DNA of 64,000 nucleotides from Enoplosus armatus (lineage: Eukaryota; Chordata; Actinopteri; Centrarchiformes; Enoplosidae): NCBI RefSeq assembly GCF_043641665.1, contig NC_092200.1:15626694-15690693 (forward strand), read 5' to 3'. The position numbers were made by a program, and so were the translations under genes. Under the pieces are notes generated by a model. The model had not been told where the DNA came from and ran no database searches. It was given only the letters and a program-made list of their open reading frames with translations. Below are positions 1 through 12,209 of this stretch, in pieces; the first letter of the stretch is position 1; every line of letters begins with the position of its first letter.

Positions 1-1180
1 TATTTAATTGCAAATTTAAAAAGTAAATACAACAAGAAATTACCAAATGTTAAAAAGACTAAGCAGAGTCTACCAGGAATATTTGCAACAGTTATTTTTA
101 GTCAAAACGTTGGAATAGTCATACATGCCTGAGGCTACAGCTTTGTGAGTATGGAGTAAAAATATAAGGTGCTTTTTTTAAGTAATGTCACTGAGATGCA
201 GGTCAGCTATATTGTATGTCAGCATTTATGTATCAGAGTTTTAAGGCAAAAAAAAAAGATATTTGCTCTCTTTCAACTTTTAAATAAAATAAGAGGATAA
301 AATGTGCACACACTGCATCCAATGGTATATTCCACTTCACAATACAGGAAATATGTATACACTTTTTAGTCTGAAATGTGTGTTACACCTAACTGGGAAA
401 CGGTAGGCTAACTAGCTTTCTCCTCTCTTAGCCTTTGCTTCAGTTGTGTGCCGATGGGTGATAATGCTCGGGGCCTAGAGCTAAAGAGGGCCCCCAAAAA
501 ATCTAACAGGATGTATGAATAAATAAATTCAGGATCCCTGCAAATGTTCTCAATGAGCACACTGTTTTATTTTGCTGTTCGCTATTGTTAGTCTCACTCC
601 AGTTGCCTTGATCAATATAAACCTCCATATACTTCAATGTGAACCCCCCCCCACCCCATATATGTGTTACTCAACAGCTCCTCGTAGTACAGTAAATGGT
701 TTGTGTTGTCAATTTAAGGAGATAAATCTGACCCGCCACCAACGGTGCCCTGGTTTATTCCCATTTCCGCTCTCCCACTAAGAATCTTACTGACAGAATA
801 TATAGCGTCAGCATGCTCCAAAATCTTTGAGCCTTTTAGCCTCTTCTGTAATGCTTACACAGGGAAATTGAACAAGTGGACGGACTGTGCCACCCAACAA
901 TATTATACACTGTAGAGCAGAAATGTCTTTCTCTTAAGCCTTCAACTTTAGTGACCCTCCACATGGCGCTTGTTCTAGGAAGAAGTGGAAAGCTGTTTTG
1001 TTTAAACCGAAGATTTACATCAGTTGGATTAATCCTGTGTTGTGGTGGATGGATATTTAGTATTTCTCATCTGAACACCAAACAATCATAGGATGTGTAT
1101 GTAGTTTAGTAAAAACGTGAAAACACTATTCAGAGAAGGTGATATTGTGCAAACTTACGCCATTGTGACAGTCATTACTA
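1..1180. other. Unannotated AT-rich intergenic sequence
   Basis: No gene, RNA or recognisable repeat family is visible. The stretch holds short homopolymers (A-run near 248, C-run near 645) and scattered short open frames on both strands without family resemblance. I see nothing that argues for coding. Confidence 0.6.
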
Positions 1181-1189
1181 TTTAACTGA

Positions 1190-1340
1190 AGATTAAAGGT
1201 CATGTTTTCATAATTACTTGCAAATGATGGCGGTTCTAGCCACTAATTGCTCTTTCCTTTCATTTTATTCATCTAGAATTAAATTATGTAAACGTGGGCC
1301 CAGAGTGGATAATGGTGACCTAAACTCACGCACACTTCAA
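1190..1340. other. Candidate conserved non-coding element
   Basis: This repeat-free, mixed-composition block contains TAATTGC and GAATTAAATTATG cores, typical of homeodomain binding sites. It lacks tandem or interspersed repeat signatures. The call rests only on appearance, so confidence is low. Confidence 0.25.
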
Positions 1341-1499
1341 ATACATTTCCTGTACATATAAATGACTGTCACAGTTCGAATTCTTTTCAAAGCCACATAA
1401 CTATGAAAGCATGGCTTGTGCTCTCCTTACAACATGCCAGCGAAATGAAAGGAGATCAAAGTAACCAGAAGTGTATTCTTTAAGTTTGGGGTGACTGAG

Positions 1500-1800
1500 G
1501 GGAAACAAAACGGCGTCATCATCCACATAATATGATGCCCTCTTGTTTCATGTTGGATAATGTTGGATAATTTGCCACCTCGCTCCTCTCTTTCTCTCTG
1601 AGGAGTCTTTGATGCTGTGTCAAAATGTCTCCCTCTTCAAAGTGTTCAAGGATATGGACTGCGGTGCCAAAATTGGTTGCATCCATACACTGCAGTTCTG
1701 TTATGAACCTGCTAAACAGGGAGGCCATTGATGGAGGAGTATGCTGATGCAAGGTTGTATGTTTTATCAGCTCTCAAAACAATGCGCGCCTGGCTCGATC
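1500..1800. other. Repeat-free block with a 77-codon open frame on the minus strand
   Basis: The minus strand is open from 1752 to 1519. The predicted peptide has an unusually protein-like composition (acidic and leucine-rich, starting MHQHTPPSMASLF) but matches no family I know. No convincing splice sites or start context were seen. A local duplication (TGTTGGATAAT twice near 1552-1573) lies inside. A conserved non-coding element that happens to be open is at least as likely as an exon. Confidence 0.25.
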
Positions 1801-1974
1801 TGATGGGATGCAGGAAGAGAGAAAAGTTTTTGTCTGGCTGCACTTTGTGAATACACTTCGCATATTATACCTTCAAAAATGGTGTCTGATGAGTTGGACT
1901 TTATCATACGGTGTGAGACATTTAATCTTTTCGCGGGGGCTAGCTCTTCTCTTCCCTGCCATTGATTTTGACCA

Positions 1975-2270
1975 TCATAAGCTGTACTGTAGATAATGAT
2001 CGGAGTCTAATCAGCTGCATTATCAGTATGCCCTTCCCTATCAGAGCTGCCAACACCTAAGGCTGTCCAGTCAAACGTCACTCAGGTGCACAACTCAATG
2101 GTGGACAAACAACCTTGCTAAGATGTGCCAAGCGGAATAAATGTCCTTTTCTGTCTGGTTTGTGTTTCATTCTTCTTTGTGCACATTTAATTGGATGGAC
2201 CTTATAAGAATAGATAGCTGTAGTCATTACCCTTGAAATGTAATTGAATACATTTTTTTCTTTTTTTGCC
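1975..2270. other. Candidate conserved non-coding element
   Basis: The block is repeat-free, with GATAATGATC, CTAATCAGC and ATTTAATTGGATG cores. It directly abuts the family A repeat that starts at 2273. Judged from composition and motif density only. Confidence 0.25.
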
Positions 2271-2272
2271 AA

Positions 2273-2580
2273 GCTAGCAGCATGGCAATGTTGGTCGGTC
2301 GGTCAATTAATTCGATCCAGACTGAAATATCTCAGCAACTACTGGATGGATTGATGGCTTTGGTGATCCCCTGACTTCTAATCCAGCGCCACCAGCTGCT
2401 CAGAGTTCTCACTTACCCAGTGAAATATCTTAACATTTGCTGGATGGATTGCCATTAAATTTTGTAAACACATTCATGGTTCTCAGACAATGAATGAACC
2501 CTTGTGTTTTTCTTCTAGAGCCATCGTGAGGTTAGCCATAAAATTTGGTACACAAATTCAAGTTCCCTTCAGGATGAAAG
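2273..2580 (+). repeat. Family A interspersed repeat, partial copy
   Basis: The copy starts GCTAGCAGCATGGCAATG, runs through a GGTCGGTCGGTC stretch and CCAGACTGAAATATCTCAGC, and then carries the repeated module CTGGATGGATTG twice. The same modules recur at 14191, 16330 (reverse), 41103 and 50340 (reverse). I recall this as a very common percomorph repeat but do not know a secure family name. The part of the family rich in GTTAGCAT motifs is missing here. Confidence 0.75.
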
Positions 2581-2689
2581 CTAGCTCCACATCTGTGTCT
2601 AGTCTCGTTTCCCCACATACCGCCATAATGCTTTCAGTGAGGCCATATTTGCGACATATCCACCACTGTTTCAGGAAAGATCCCTAACG

Positions 2690-3070
2690 TGTGTCCTCCT
2701 TCAGTAATAACTCCTTCATCAATGTCACTCTGTGGTATGCATTATTTCTGCAGCTATTACTAAGAATTCATTATTTAAGCGAGTAGCTATCAGCAAAGAG
2801 GCAAGCAATTTACTTGTCAAAATACATTACTATGTGTGGTTTGAAATATGACTGGCTTTGGCCTGGTGCGAGCATAGAACAGGCAGGAGCCGTCTGCTAA
2901 ATTATGGATCGTAGTCATTTTAAATTGGGACACTGGAAACAGTACATCTCCCATCCTTTCTTTTAAGACTACTTTGAATCCTTTCAGCTGGATCTGGAAG
3001 GGTACTTAAAGCTGGTATACCTGCCATTAACGGCCATCCAGAGGTGCTGTGATTCAGGAAGAAGATTACC
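2690..3070. other. Repeat-free intergenic block
   Basis: No gene or known repeat is visible. Composition is mixed and resembles other conserved-element-like blocks of the window (for example ATTCATTATTTAAGCG near 2766). It ends at a poly-T run. Confidence 0.3.
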
Positions 3071-3091
3071 TTTTTTTTTTTTTTTTTTTTT
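3071..3091. repeat. Poly-T tract of 21 bases
   Basis: An uninterrupted T homopolymer. Neither flank shows a clear retroposon body, so an orphan poly-A tail on the minus strand is possible but not shown. Confidence 0.95.
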
Positions 3092-4172
3092 GCATCTGTC
3101 AAGTCTTTAATGCTAATCTACCTCTTCTTGTTACATCAGCTTTTCCCTCCTCGAGACTTCTCTTATTTTCGCTGAAGCGGCTTTGATCCCCCACAGAGCC
3201 AGGTGATCTCCACCGCACCTCTTTGGCTAAGTGCTTAGGCTGGATTAGAAGGGATGGATGAGGAGAGGAAGGAAGCAGCCCTATCTACACTCTTTCTTAC
3301 CCATAACCCCATAGGGAAAAGGCAACATCCAGCTGAGCAGACTGACAGCTCGCAGGACAGCACCCCAGCACTGCAAACTTATCTTGTCTTCTACCTGGTT
3401 CAGTGTTTCCCCCCATCTGTTTCTTCTGTCATCTACCTCTTTAGTTTGTGCTTCCTCATCTGCAACCTCACCCTCCTGAGACCCTCCCTTTAGAGGATTA
3501 AAGGCTCTAATATGATTCATGAGATACATCTAACTCATTCTCTGCTGGTTAGAGAACAACATTGCACTCCCGAGAGAGTCTAAGAGAGAGAGAGAGTGAA
3601 AAAAAGATGATCTAATAGAGTTTTTTGTTCCTGTGTTGTGAAATGGCTGGCCTGCCTAGTGCTGTCTAAATAAGGACTGTCGTATAGTCCCTGGTGGGGT
3701 TATCTTTTTCCTCTCTACCCACGCGTATCACCCAGGCTCTGTTGGCTGCTACCCACTAGGGAGAACGGGCGAGATGATCCGCTGCCACGTAGCTCCCAGC
3801 AAATCTAACACAAACCAAAGAACCTTTCAAAGTTAAACAAATCACCCTTGGGCGTTGTGTCCTTCCACATTTGGCTCCAACTCTCAGAGCACAGTAATGT
3901 TTGTAGACTGCATAAACAGCTGGGCGGCACAGGAAGTGAGAAACAATATTGGACAATAAACTGGTCTTATTCATCTGCAGGAAAATCTGAAGAGGCAACA
4001 AGAGAGCGTTGAAGTTATTTCTCAATAGTGAACAATACAGGTTAGTTGAAATGTGCTCATTCTTATTCATGGACGTTGTCACAAACATGGACGTTATGAG
4101 GTTAATATTAAATATCAGTAAAAGTCATGTTTCTTTTCATAATTTACACTTTGGGTCTTATTTATTTCGCCT

Positions 4173-4174
<2 letters not shown>
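3092..4174. other. Unannotated intergenic sequence
   Basis: No gene seen. There is a short AG run near 3583-3597. Around 3940-3960 the motifs AACAAT and GACAAT, which resemble SOX sites, flank an inverted CCAAT (ATTGG). The 82- and 110-codon open frames here show no family features. Confidence 0.5.
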
Positions 4175-4216
<42 letters not shown>

Positions 4217-4260
4217 ACACATATATACAGTATATATATACATATACATATATATAATAT
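4175..4260. repeat. Compound AT/AC microsatellite
   Basis: About 32 bases of pure AT repeat (4175-4206) grade into interrupted ACAC and ATAT units to about 4260. Likely polymorphic in length. Confidence 0.95.
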
Positions 4261-4329
4261 TTACTGTAATATATAATACAAACATACAACAATTGCCTTT
4301 GCTACATGCTAAATCTATGGGGGCCCATC

Positions 4330-4585
4330 AAAACCACAAATGATGAACTGTGGAGGAATACCAACCAGGAAGACATCGCCAGCTACCACAGTCAAAAGAA
4401 GAAAGTGGATATGGATAGGTCACACCCTTAGGAAGGACACAAACAAGATCACAAGACAAACCCTGGACTACATTCCACAGGCAAAGAGGAAGTAAAAATC
4501 AAAGTAAGCTGGCAGGAAGCAAAAGCCCAGGCCCAGAAGACAGCTCTGGTGGACGCCATAGTCCCCTAAATAGGGTAAAGGGGTT
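4330..4585 (+). mobile_element. Degenerate non-LTR retrotransposon (LINE) coding fragment
   Basis: The plus strand from 4397 is open for 32 codons and contains RRKWIWIGHTLRKD followed by ITRQTLDYIPQ. This resembles the region after the reverse transcriptase in RTE-like and related LINEs (consensus of the type RRKWRWIGHTLRK...ITRQAL). Just upstream, DELWRNTNQEDIA (from about 4345) lies in a different frame, so at least one frameshift is present; stops follow at 4493. A decayed C-terminal tail continues to about 4585. The clade assignment is uncertain. The fragment is non-functional. Confidence 0.75.
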
Positions 4586-6155
4586 TAAGTGAAGTAGGTC
4601 AAGTAATACAAACATTGTGCTCACCAAGTTCTTTGCTGAGATCTGGGAATGGGGCAATGACGCTAAAACAAATTCAGATGGGTCAAGAAAAACAAGTAGA
4701 CCAGTTTCAAACAAAGCCCCAGGTTAGCCGGATTTATTTGAAAGAGACAATGAAGACCATTGGTAAAATTATTACCCAAAACTGTCTGCCCTAAACATCC
4801 ATCCAAGTCTTTTATATAAACTGGACCATCGGCCATCCTGGATCCTCTCTCCTTCTCTATCCTTTTGACTGTTTCATTGAAGACATCTTTGATCTGGATG
4901 TTCGTCCACCAGGAGACTCAGCCTCAACCTTGTCTCCTCTCCATCTGTGTCAATGGTATCTTTTGAGTCTTTCCCTCCAGGTGTTTATGGTAGAGAGGAA
5001 GTTGAGTGTCCAGGTCTTGCCTGTCTTGGCAGCATGTGGAAGCTGTTTGACCATATTCTTCATATGTGTGTTTACAATTGATCTCCTAATATTGTTATTC
5101 TGTTTCTCCAAAGTGTAATTTTACTACCGTTATTTCTTTTTGTGTTAATTCTTGTGTTTCTTAGCCTGTCTGACTTTGTTGCAGAAATATCGTCTTGTTC
5201 CCAGATCTCAGCAATATACATATAATGTTAGCATAACTGATAGAAATGACGGCATAGACTGTGAAAATAAGAACCAAATTGTAATAATTACAATAAGAAC
5301 TATGCTTTAAAATTGGGACTGGTGTAAGATACAGGCTACAAATGATCTTGACTATTGTTTATGGTAATTAACGTTGCTGGGGAACTCCTTACTAACAGCT
5401 CTTGAATCTAGAAATTCTTCCTCTGAAAAACTTCCAATAGCTTGTGAGAAAGGCGGCAGATGAGATATCATGCAAACATCATGGTCATCAGCGGAGGCCA
5501 TCTGCCTCTTCATTATGTATCTCCAAATGTGTCACTAGTGGGCTTTCACAGTTTGCCAGCATTAGGTAGGTGGAAGTGAGTCAACTGCACCAAACTAACA
5601 AAGCGTGTTGGCAAAAAAAAACAAAGCACTCTGCGGACTTTTAACATCCAAGGAGGAGGATTGCTTGATAATTAGATTTTAGAGCTACTAACAAACAATA
5701 ATTAAAATTTAAGTGAAGGGCTGCAACTCAAAGTGTTACTAAAAAAATTATGGAAATAATACAATGCTCTACCATTGTACTCTTACTTTCTTCCTGCAAT
5801 CCAGAGCCATAATTATAATCAAACAGAAAGCCATCTACTATGTCCAGTGTCCAGAAATGACAGGATCAGTAACACTTTCGCTTAGACTTAACAAACTGTA
5901 ACAAAGCTTGGATTTCATGTGGCTTTATATGATACAACATCATGGATGAGTGAAATTACTAGGTATGATATAGATGGTCATTAGGCTGAAGACTTGAGTC
6001 TCCGCAGCACCAGAGTTCAAGGCTCCAACAGCTCTCAGATCACAGTTATTTCAGACAGAAATGGCTTGTGATATAACAGTCAGGCCCTTAAACACTGCTA
6101 TCTGACAGTTATTCCTCTGGCTGGGTAAAGCATTACATACGACAGGCTGGGAGGA
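4586..6155. other. Unannotated intergenic sequence
   Basis: No gene or clear repeat family. An odd-length palindrome at 5278-5294 has arms ATTGTAAT and ATTACAAT around one base. The sequence is AT-rich with dispersed short A and T runs. Confidence 0.55.
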
Positions 6156-6173
6156 GGGGGGGGGGGGGGGGGG
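6156..6173. repeat. Poly-G tract of 18 bases
   Basis: An uninterrupted G homopolymer, preceded by GGAGGA. Such a tract can form a quadruplex and is prone to sequencing and assembly length errors. Confidence 0.95.
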
Positions 6174-8174
6174 TACTGTCTTAATCATGGACTGACGTAC
6201 AGTACAGAAAAAAGGGATTTCTAAATGAGGGTAATGCTTGTCATATTAAGAGTCTTGATAGGTCAGTTTAGGAAGTTGTGAAAAACTGAAGGCATGTTGT
6301 GCTGCAGAGGAATAGCCCACAGACATGCAGGCACAATCATAAACTTTACCACCTCTTCAAATATGTACATGCTATATAAATGGAATAGGGAAAGCTATAA
6401 ATCTGTCTAAACATATATAGTCAACACCTGTATATGAGGGTAGGGCTTAGCAGGAGCATTTATTATCTACTACTGCTCCATCTTAGCCCACTGGGAGCTC
6501 TTCATCTTCAATTCCCTGTACAGAACTCCTCTTGGCTGCTATTTTATCCCATATATGGCCTGTTATAGTATCACCTGTTTAACAAACGAGTCACGAATCC
6601 TGCATCTCTACACCTATTAGACTATACAGACTGCCGCAAATAATGAGGAATAAAGTCAAGAGAGCTGTCCAGGTTTCAGCAATGCTTATTGTGCTGGTTG
6701 GTTAGGATCCTGCTGCTGTAGTGACCGTCAGACAATCGTTAGCTGTGCATAAGAAGCTTGTCATTTGTTATACATTTAAGTCTCTATATTTATTGCACTG
6801 TGTGTATACACCTGCATCAAAATTAGTGTTTAATTTCTTGTGGATGTAGATACTGTACTGTTACACTTGGATCAGATTTTATAGCAAGACTCTTTCCCCT
6901 TAATGCACTCTAAAATGTACAGAATCCAGACTTGTTAGCTCTTGCTGTACATTATTTTCTATTTTATTCATTTTTGGTAAGGCTTTTTTTTGACTGATTT
7001 CTTAATAATTTCCAAGAAAGTATGTAATTTGGTACGGTTCGCTGGGAAAATAGTGTCAAAGTCATCTTGATTAAACACATATCTATTGGGCAGTAGAAAT
7101 GTGTCCACCAGAAGAGATTTGGCAATACTGTTTCCACTGCGTGAGCTGTCCCTCAGTGTCTCTGCTACATATGTGGAGCAGGCTATGTATCAAATCAGGT
7201 CTGTATTCTCGCGTGATCTCACCATTCTTGTGTGAACAGCAGAGTACAGTAAAGACAGGATCCGATTTTTGCTTTTGTTTTAGCCAATAGCGATATATCT
7301 AAATAAGCCTAGATCGGTCCAGATACTTATCTTTAGGATCAGCTAGGGACTTCTCTACTTCTCATTTACTTTTGGAAACTTCATATATACTGTATACTTG
7401 CTATATGTTTGTTATATATGCTTGCCTTGCATTTCTGCCTGTCCAGGTCATCAGCTGTGCACTGACTAAAAGACTTTCTAAGACATGTTAGCAAGCAGTC
7501 AGAATGAATTAATTGGAAGTCTATCAATCGAACACTGTTTCTATTTTCCCTAGTGTTAGTATAAAGTAAAAAAAAATTCAGCTCCTGCTTCTGTCAACAC
7601 CTATTGTAAATTGATTACATAGCTAAATTTCCATATGGTGACTTCCTTTCGTTTCCAAAATGACTATTCATTAAATGTACCATACTGTATGTGTTAACAG
7701 TATGTAGGCACTGTTATTTGTTACTTCAACTCATCCCTCAGCATCTGGATGTGTGCAGGTGTGCTGCGATCACCTTTTGCTGTATTACTTCCTATATTTT
7801 CCACATTATATAGATGACAAAGATCTCTCCAGGAATTATTTCAACAGATCTCTTTAGGACACTTTAAACGCAAGCCTTTAGTCGGTTTTTGCCAACATAC
7901 ATTAAGCAATAACACCATCTTGCAGCGAGTCGAACTGTTTACCTAGGAAAGAGACTGAAGCAACTCTCCTCTCTCCCTCTTTTTCTCCCAGTGTAAGAAT
8001 GATTGATCTCTCCATCGGTGATAAGAAGCTCTTCTCCATCATGCGCCTGCTGCCACCTCCGTCCCACTTTCCCTGAGCTATCATAGCAGGCCTGTCTGAG
8101 AGGCCCATGATAACGACAGGCCTGGGACACAAAGGTAAATCAATCTCAGCAAGGGAAGTGAGGGGTAGGGCTCA

Positions 8175-8176
<2 letters not shown>
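6174..8176. other. Unannotated intergenic sequence
   Basis: No gene or family-level repeat recognised. A CArG-type palindrome is listed separately at 6549. The purine/pyrimidine-skewed part near 7960-8060 has overlapping open frames on the minus strand without family resemblance. Confidence 0.55.
6549..6558. promoter_or_regulatory. Perfect CArG box (SRF-type site)
   Basis: CCATATATGG fits the serum response factor consensus CC(A/T)6GG exactly and is palindromic. It stands alone, and a 10-base match can occur by chance in an AT-rich 64-kb window, so function is unproven. Confidence 0.35.

Positions 8177-8210
<34 letters not shown>
8177..8210. repeat. (GT)17 microsatellite
   Basis: A perfect GT repeat of 34 bases. 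The spurious V/C and H/T runs in open frames here come from this tract. Confidence 0.97.
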
Positions 8211-8212
<2 letters not shown>

Positions 8213-10306
8213 ATCTGTGTATTTATTTTTTCCAACAGCTGTCAGGTAGATATTACCAATACATGCCTGCACAAACATTTACATGTGATGAGATATTTGC
8301 CTACATACTAAACCCCAAAACAACACTAGTATTTATTTCTTATGTCAAATGTCAAATATACTTATATACAACATTATATTCTTCAGAAAATAGATGATGG
8401 GTATGAGTGGAGGCTGCGTCATCATCGATTGCTTTTTCATGTTAGCTGGTTAACAAACTAACAAACCCTAAAAATGTACTACTACTATGTTAACTCTGGT
8501 TCCAGCTCAATAGTATGTAAGACTGTAGGACAAGAGTAAAAAAAATTCAAGGCAAGTCTCCTGAGTCACTTGTTGATTAATCTACGTTTGGAAATAATTT
8601 AGCTGTAATTGACTGTTTGCAGTTTACAATGGTAACGGTGGAAGATTTTCCACTTGAAATTTGTACATTTTCTTTTTAAGCAATGGGTCCTTGATTTCAG
8701 ACAGAGGTAGGCGGACCTTTATCAGCTGTAGCTAGCTAGCTAATTAAGCTAACATTAGCTTCATGATTTGGTGGAAAACACTGTCAGTGGCTGACAATGT
8801 TAATGTTTCAAGCAGACTGAATTTAAAACAAAAACCCAGTAAAACTGTCTCTCAATATGTGCAAGTAAATACAAAAACAGTGTTGTATGATGTGATGTGA
8901 AGTGATGATGAAGAAAAATGTAAGATCAGTTATTTAATTCTTACATAACCCTGTCTGGCTGCTAAGCTTACAAGACAGAGGTTAGGTTTATGCTTTACTG
9001 TTGGTATTTTAAAACAGTATGTTTCACTTACAACATTACAAAATAAAATGCTGTTAGGATGAGCACTAACTTACGTGTTCAGCAAACGTAACACTATCTT
9101 GGAGAACGAGTTTGGCTGGGGTTCCTGGAGCTTGAACTTCCTCAAACCCAATAAAGAGCAGTTAGCCTAAACTCCAATAGCATCCAGGATGGGCTCCCAC
9201 ACAGTGGAGAAACACTAAACAGTGGATGTGCTAACGTAACCCCACAAAATATAGTTGTTAATGAAATGCTCCTTGACCTTGGAAATAACTCTGGGTTAGG
9301 TTACAACTGTAGACAGTATGCTACTTAGCTTGACATGCTAAAGTTTGCAGCTTACATTAGAGCAGACAAACACACTGTTTGATACGTTCCTAACACTTTT
9401 GCTTCATGTAGTTTTGGTTTTGGAAAGGCTTAAAAAGACATGACCCAACAAACTCTAAATACAGAGTATCACCCTTACTACAGCCCCCATGCTCACTGCT
9501 TTAGCATGCTGGGAAATCCAAAGCTTGACAGGCCTGCCATGCCTATGGTATCTACGGTAGCTAAGCTATCAATCGCTAACAGGGGGATTCAGCAAACAGT
9601 CTATTCACAATACAGAAACCGCAACAACTTTGGGTTTTTTTCATCTTGTTACTACATAAGCCTTTGCATGTAGCCAGTTCATGCAACTTCCAACAGACCT
9701 CCAATATGAAAGGGTGCTTTGTAGGACTTGAGTTGAGAAACAAATTCATTTTTGCTAAGATTCAGAAAAGGGCAATTCAATGCATGATCAAATGATCAAA
9801 ACAGATAACTTTTAAACATCCCCAATTATGTTTTTGTCAATGAAAAGAAAATTGACATGCTACTCGCTTAAATACTCACCCTCTTATACTACAATTTCTG
9901 GGTCCGTGTGATTGGTTAAAAGATTGCTGCCTCAGATGAAATTGTTGCTTATTATTGCTGGCTTTGTTTAATCAGTAAAACTTTCCAACTGAGAACATAA
10001 ATACAGAATCCACCAGCACTCACTCTACTGTACACTGTTAACTGTGACATTGCTTGCTGTGTATACATTTTCATGGTCATATGTGTAAGAATGTTTGAGG
10101 ATGAGGGTGTCAGTTCATTATTTGTTTGTTTGTTTTTGTTTTAACTGAAACTACAAGCCTCTCTGGCTTCTTTGATTTTTTTTTGACAAGATAAAGCATT
10201 GGAAAGGTTTTGGGTTTTTTTAAGCTTTTACATAGCAGCTATTTTGGGGCAACAGTTCCACTCTTTTCTGATCTCTGTAGTTTATCATCAATTGCTTAAA
10301 AATGTC
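8211..10306. other. Unannotated intergenic sequence
   Basis: No gene. Several short GCTAGCTAGC and GCTAACATTAGC motifs near 8730-8765 resemble the ends of family A-like repeats but no full copy can be traced. The rest is AT-rich and unassigned. Confidence 0.5.
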
Positions 10307-10762
10307 TTAAAGGAAAGGAATTTCCTTGACATCTGGCATGTGAATTCCTATGGTGCTCCATAACCACCAACATACTGAATTGCTTCATCTGCTGTTGCGA
10401 TATGTTTTGACAGAAAAAGAAATGTGTGAACACATGGGGCCACACCAGTGCAATGCACTATCACCGGGTAAAGATTCTGAAAACAATTGTAATTGTGTTG
10501 CTTACATCTATGTTTGCTTGTTAATAGTCTTCTTCGCTGCCTTTGTTGGCACATTGCTGTGTTTTTGACACATTACAGCCACAACCTGTAGAAACCTGTG
10601 AAACCAGCAGCAGAATGTGCTCACGAATCGCACCGCCCGCATGCTCGCTTGTGTGTACGTGTCTCATCGCGTGCATGAATTATACAAACAAAACGGCGAC
10701 CCACATGAAAAACACTGCTCCATAGTGCTACTAGTGGTCAAAACCTCAACAGGGTACCTTTA
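10307..10762. mobile_element. Possible miniature DNA element with TTAAAGG ends
   Basis: The left end reads TTAAAGGAAAGGAATTTCC and the right end, read in reverse complement, TTAAAGGTACCCTGTTGAG, so the first seven bases agree in inverted orientation. I recall the TTAAAGGTACCCTGT end as frequent in teleosts. No target site duplication was found and the inverted match is short. The small open frames inside look incidental. Confidence 0.35.
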
Positions 10763-10792
10763 ATTTAGGAAAAAAATCATCACTTTCATTAA

Positions 10793-11300
10793 AGGATAGG
10801 TCCACAATTTTTCAATATTGTATTCCGGATATTGTGGGAGGTATGAACAGTTAGAATTTCACACTTCCTACAAAACCTTTTCGTTATTGCAACTTAGTTG
10901 TACACACTTTTTTCAGGAGACAGAGGTGGAATACAACAAAAATCAGTGTGGAATTAGTTCAAGTCTCATCACACCAGATGTTTACAAGTTACGAGTGAAC
11001 CAAACAAACTGGACGTAAAACCTACAGTTCACACTGGAAAACTTCATACCTTTAATCCTTTGTAAATAACAAATAATGTCTCGAGATCTAGTTTCACTCC
11101 ATCAAATACTGCACCGAACACACTCAGTTCTTCACAGCTATTGTTTCCCACATTCTCAAATGGACCATAAATATGGCTGCCAGGTACACACCTCAACACC
11201 CAAATTTTCACAGTTTCCCCCTCAGATTATCCTTTTTTTCCCTTTTTTTTTTTTTACATCATTTGTATCAGGTTTATACTTAATGTAATGCATAGCATAC
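10793..11300. repeat. Probable interspersed repeat fragment
   Basis: The start TTAAAGGATAGGTCCACAAT resembles another recurrent teleost repeat end, about 30 bases from the element ending at 10762. The following 500 bases are unassigned, including pyrimidine runs near 11230-11256. No partner end was identified. Confidence 0.3.
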
Positions 11301-11438
11301 TATAAATCAAATTCACATATGTGGGGGGGGTGGGTGTACTGAGCCTTGACAGGTTTACCCTCCACTGCATCCCTGAGTATCAAGTAGTTTTTCTGCTTTC
11401 TGCATATACCGTTCACACAACTTAAGTAGTAGTTGTAG

Positions 11439-11441
<3 letters not shown>

Positions 11442-11472
<31 letters not shown>
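11442..11472. repeat. GT microsatellite, about 31 bases
   Basis: A perfect GT run followed by imperfect GCATGTATGTGTG. Confidence 0.97.
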
Positions 11473-11473
<1 letters not shown>

Positions 11474-12209
11474 ATGTATGTGTGAGCAGCCCAGGTGCTG
11501 TCAGAGTGAGGACTGCCCCTGACAGAGACGGGTCACCATGAAGCCTGTAATTCATGAGCAGTGATGTGATCTCTGAGAGACAGGGGGGAGATGAGTAATT
11601 AAACCCTGTCCTCGTGCTTGATTATGGTCTTGTTTCTACATAAACCACATCTACCCAGGGAGGCTACATTACCATTTCCCCAGTGCTGCCTGGTTATATT
11701 AGCGAAGCGCTCGTGGCGGCAGTTCTTTTTGTTCCACCCTGGCTGCACTCTTCTGACAGCTAACATACTCTGAGGATGTTACATATGTGCACCTATTTAG
11801 TCTTCATATGCTCCTACTCATCATCTACGTGCAGAAGTGATGCAGAACTCTTATTTTACATTACAAGTACATTCTCTCAGTGAGGTTATTTACAGTTACT
11901 AAATCAACTATTACAAAAACTGTTTAGATTTCCTGGACCACTAACAATCAGTTTACCTGCTGTTGGCAACATTTTAGCTGGCGTTAATCTGTATTACATT
12001 ACTGTAAATTCATATTATAGCAAAGCTAGTTCTAACCTGGCATTATGATCTACTGACTATGATCTACTTTTTTATACTCGTCACCCTGCAACCAGCAGCT
12101 ACCGCGTTGAACAAACTACCAATATCACTGATTTTCTACTTGGTGAAAATGGATAGTAGCATAATATATGTCAAATCTAATCTAATCTTCATGGATGAGA
12201 TCATAGTGG
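11473..12209. other. Unannotated intergenic sequence
   Basis: No gene. The first 250 bases (to about 11760) are repeat-free and mixed in composition and could be a conserved non-coding element. The remainder is AT-rich. Confidence 0.4.

Noticed and set aside
3756..4088. 110-codon minus-strand open frame
   Set aside because: No family resemblance; located in ordinary intergenic DNA.
8107..8397. 96-codon frame through the GT microsatellite
   Set aside because: Its length is due to the repeat (alternating V and C codons), not to coding.
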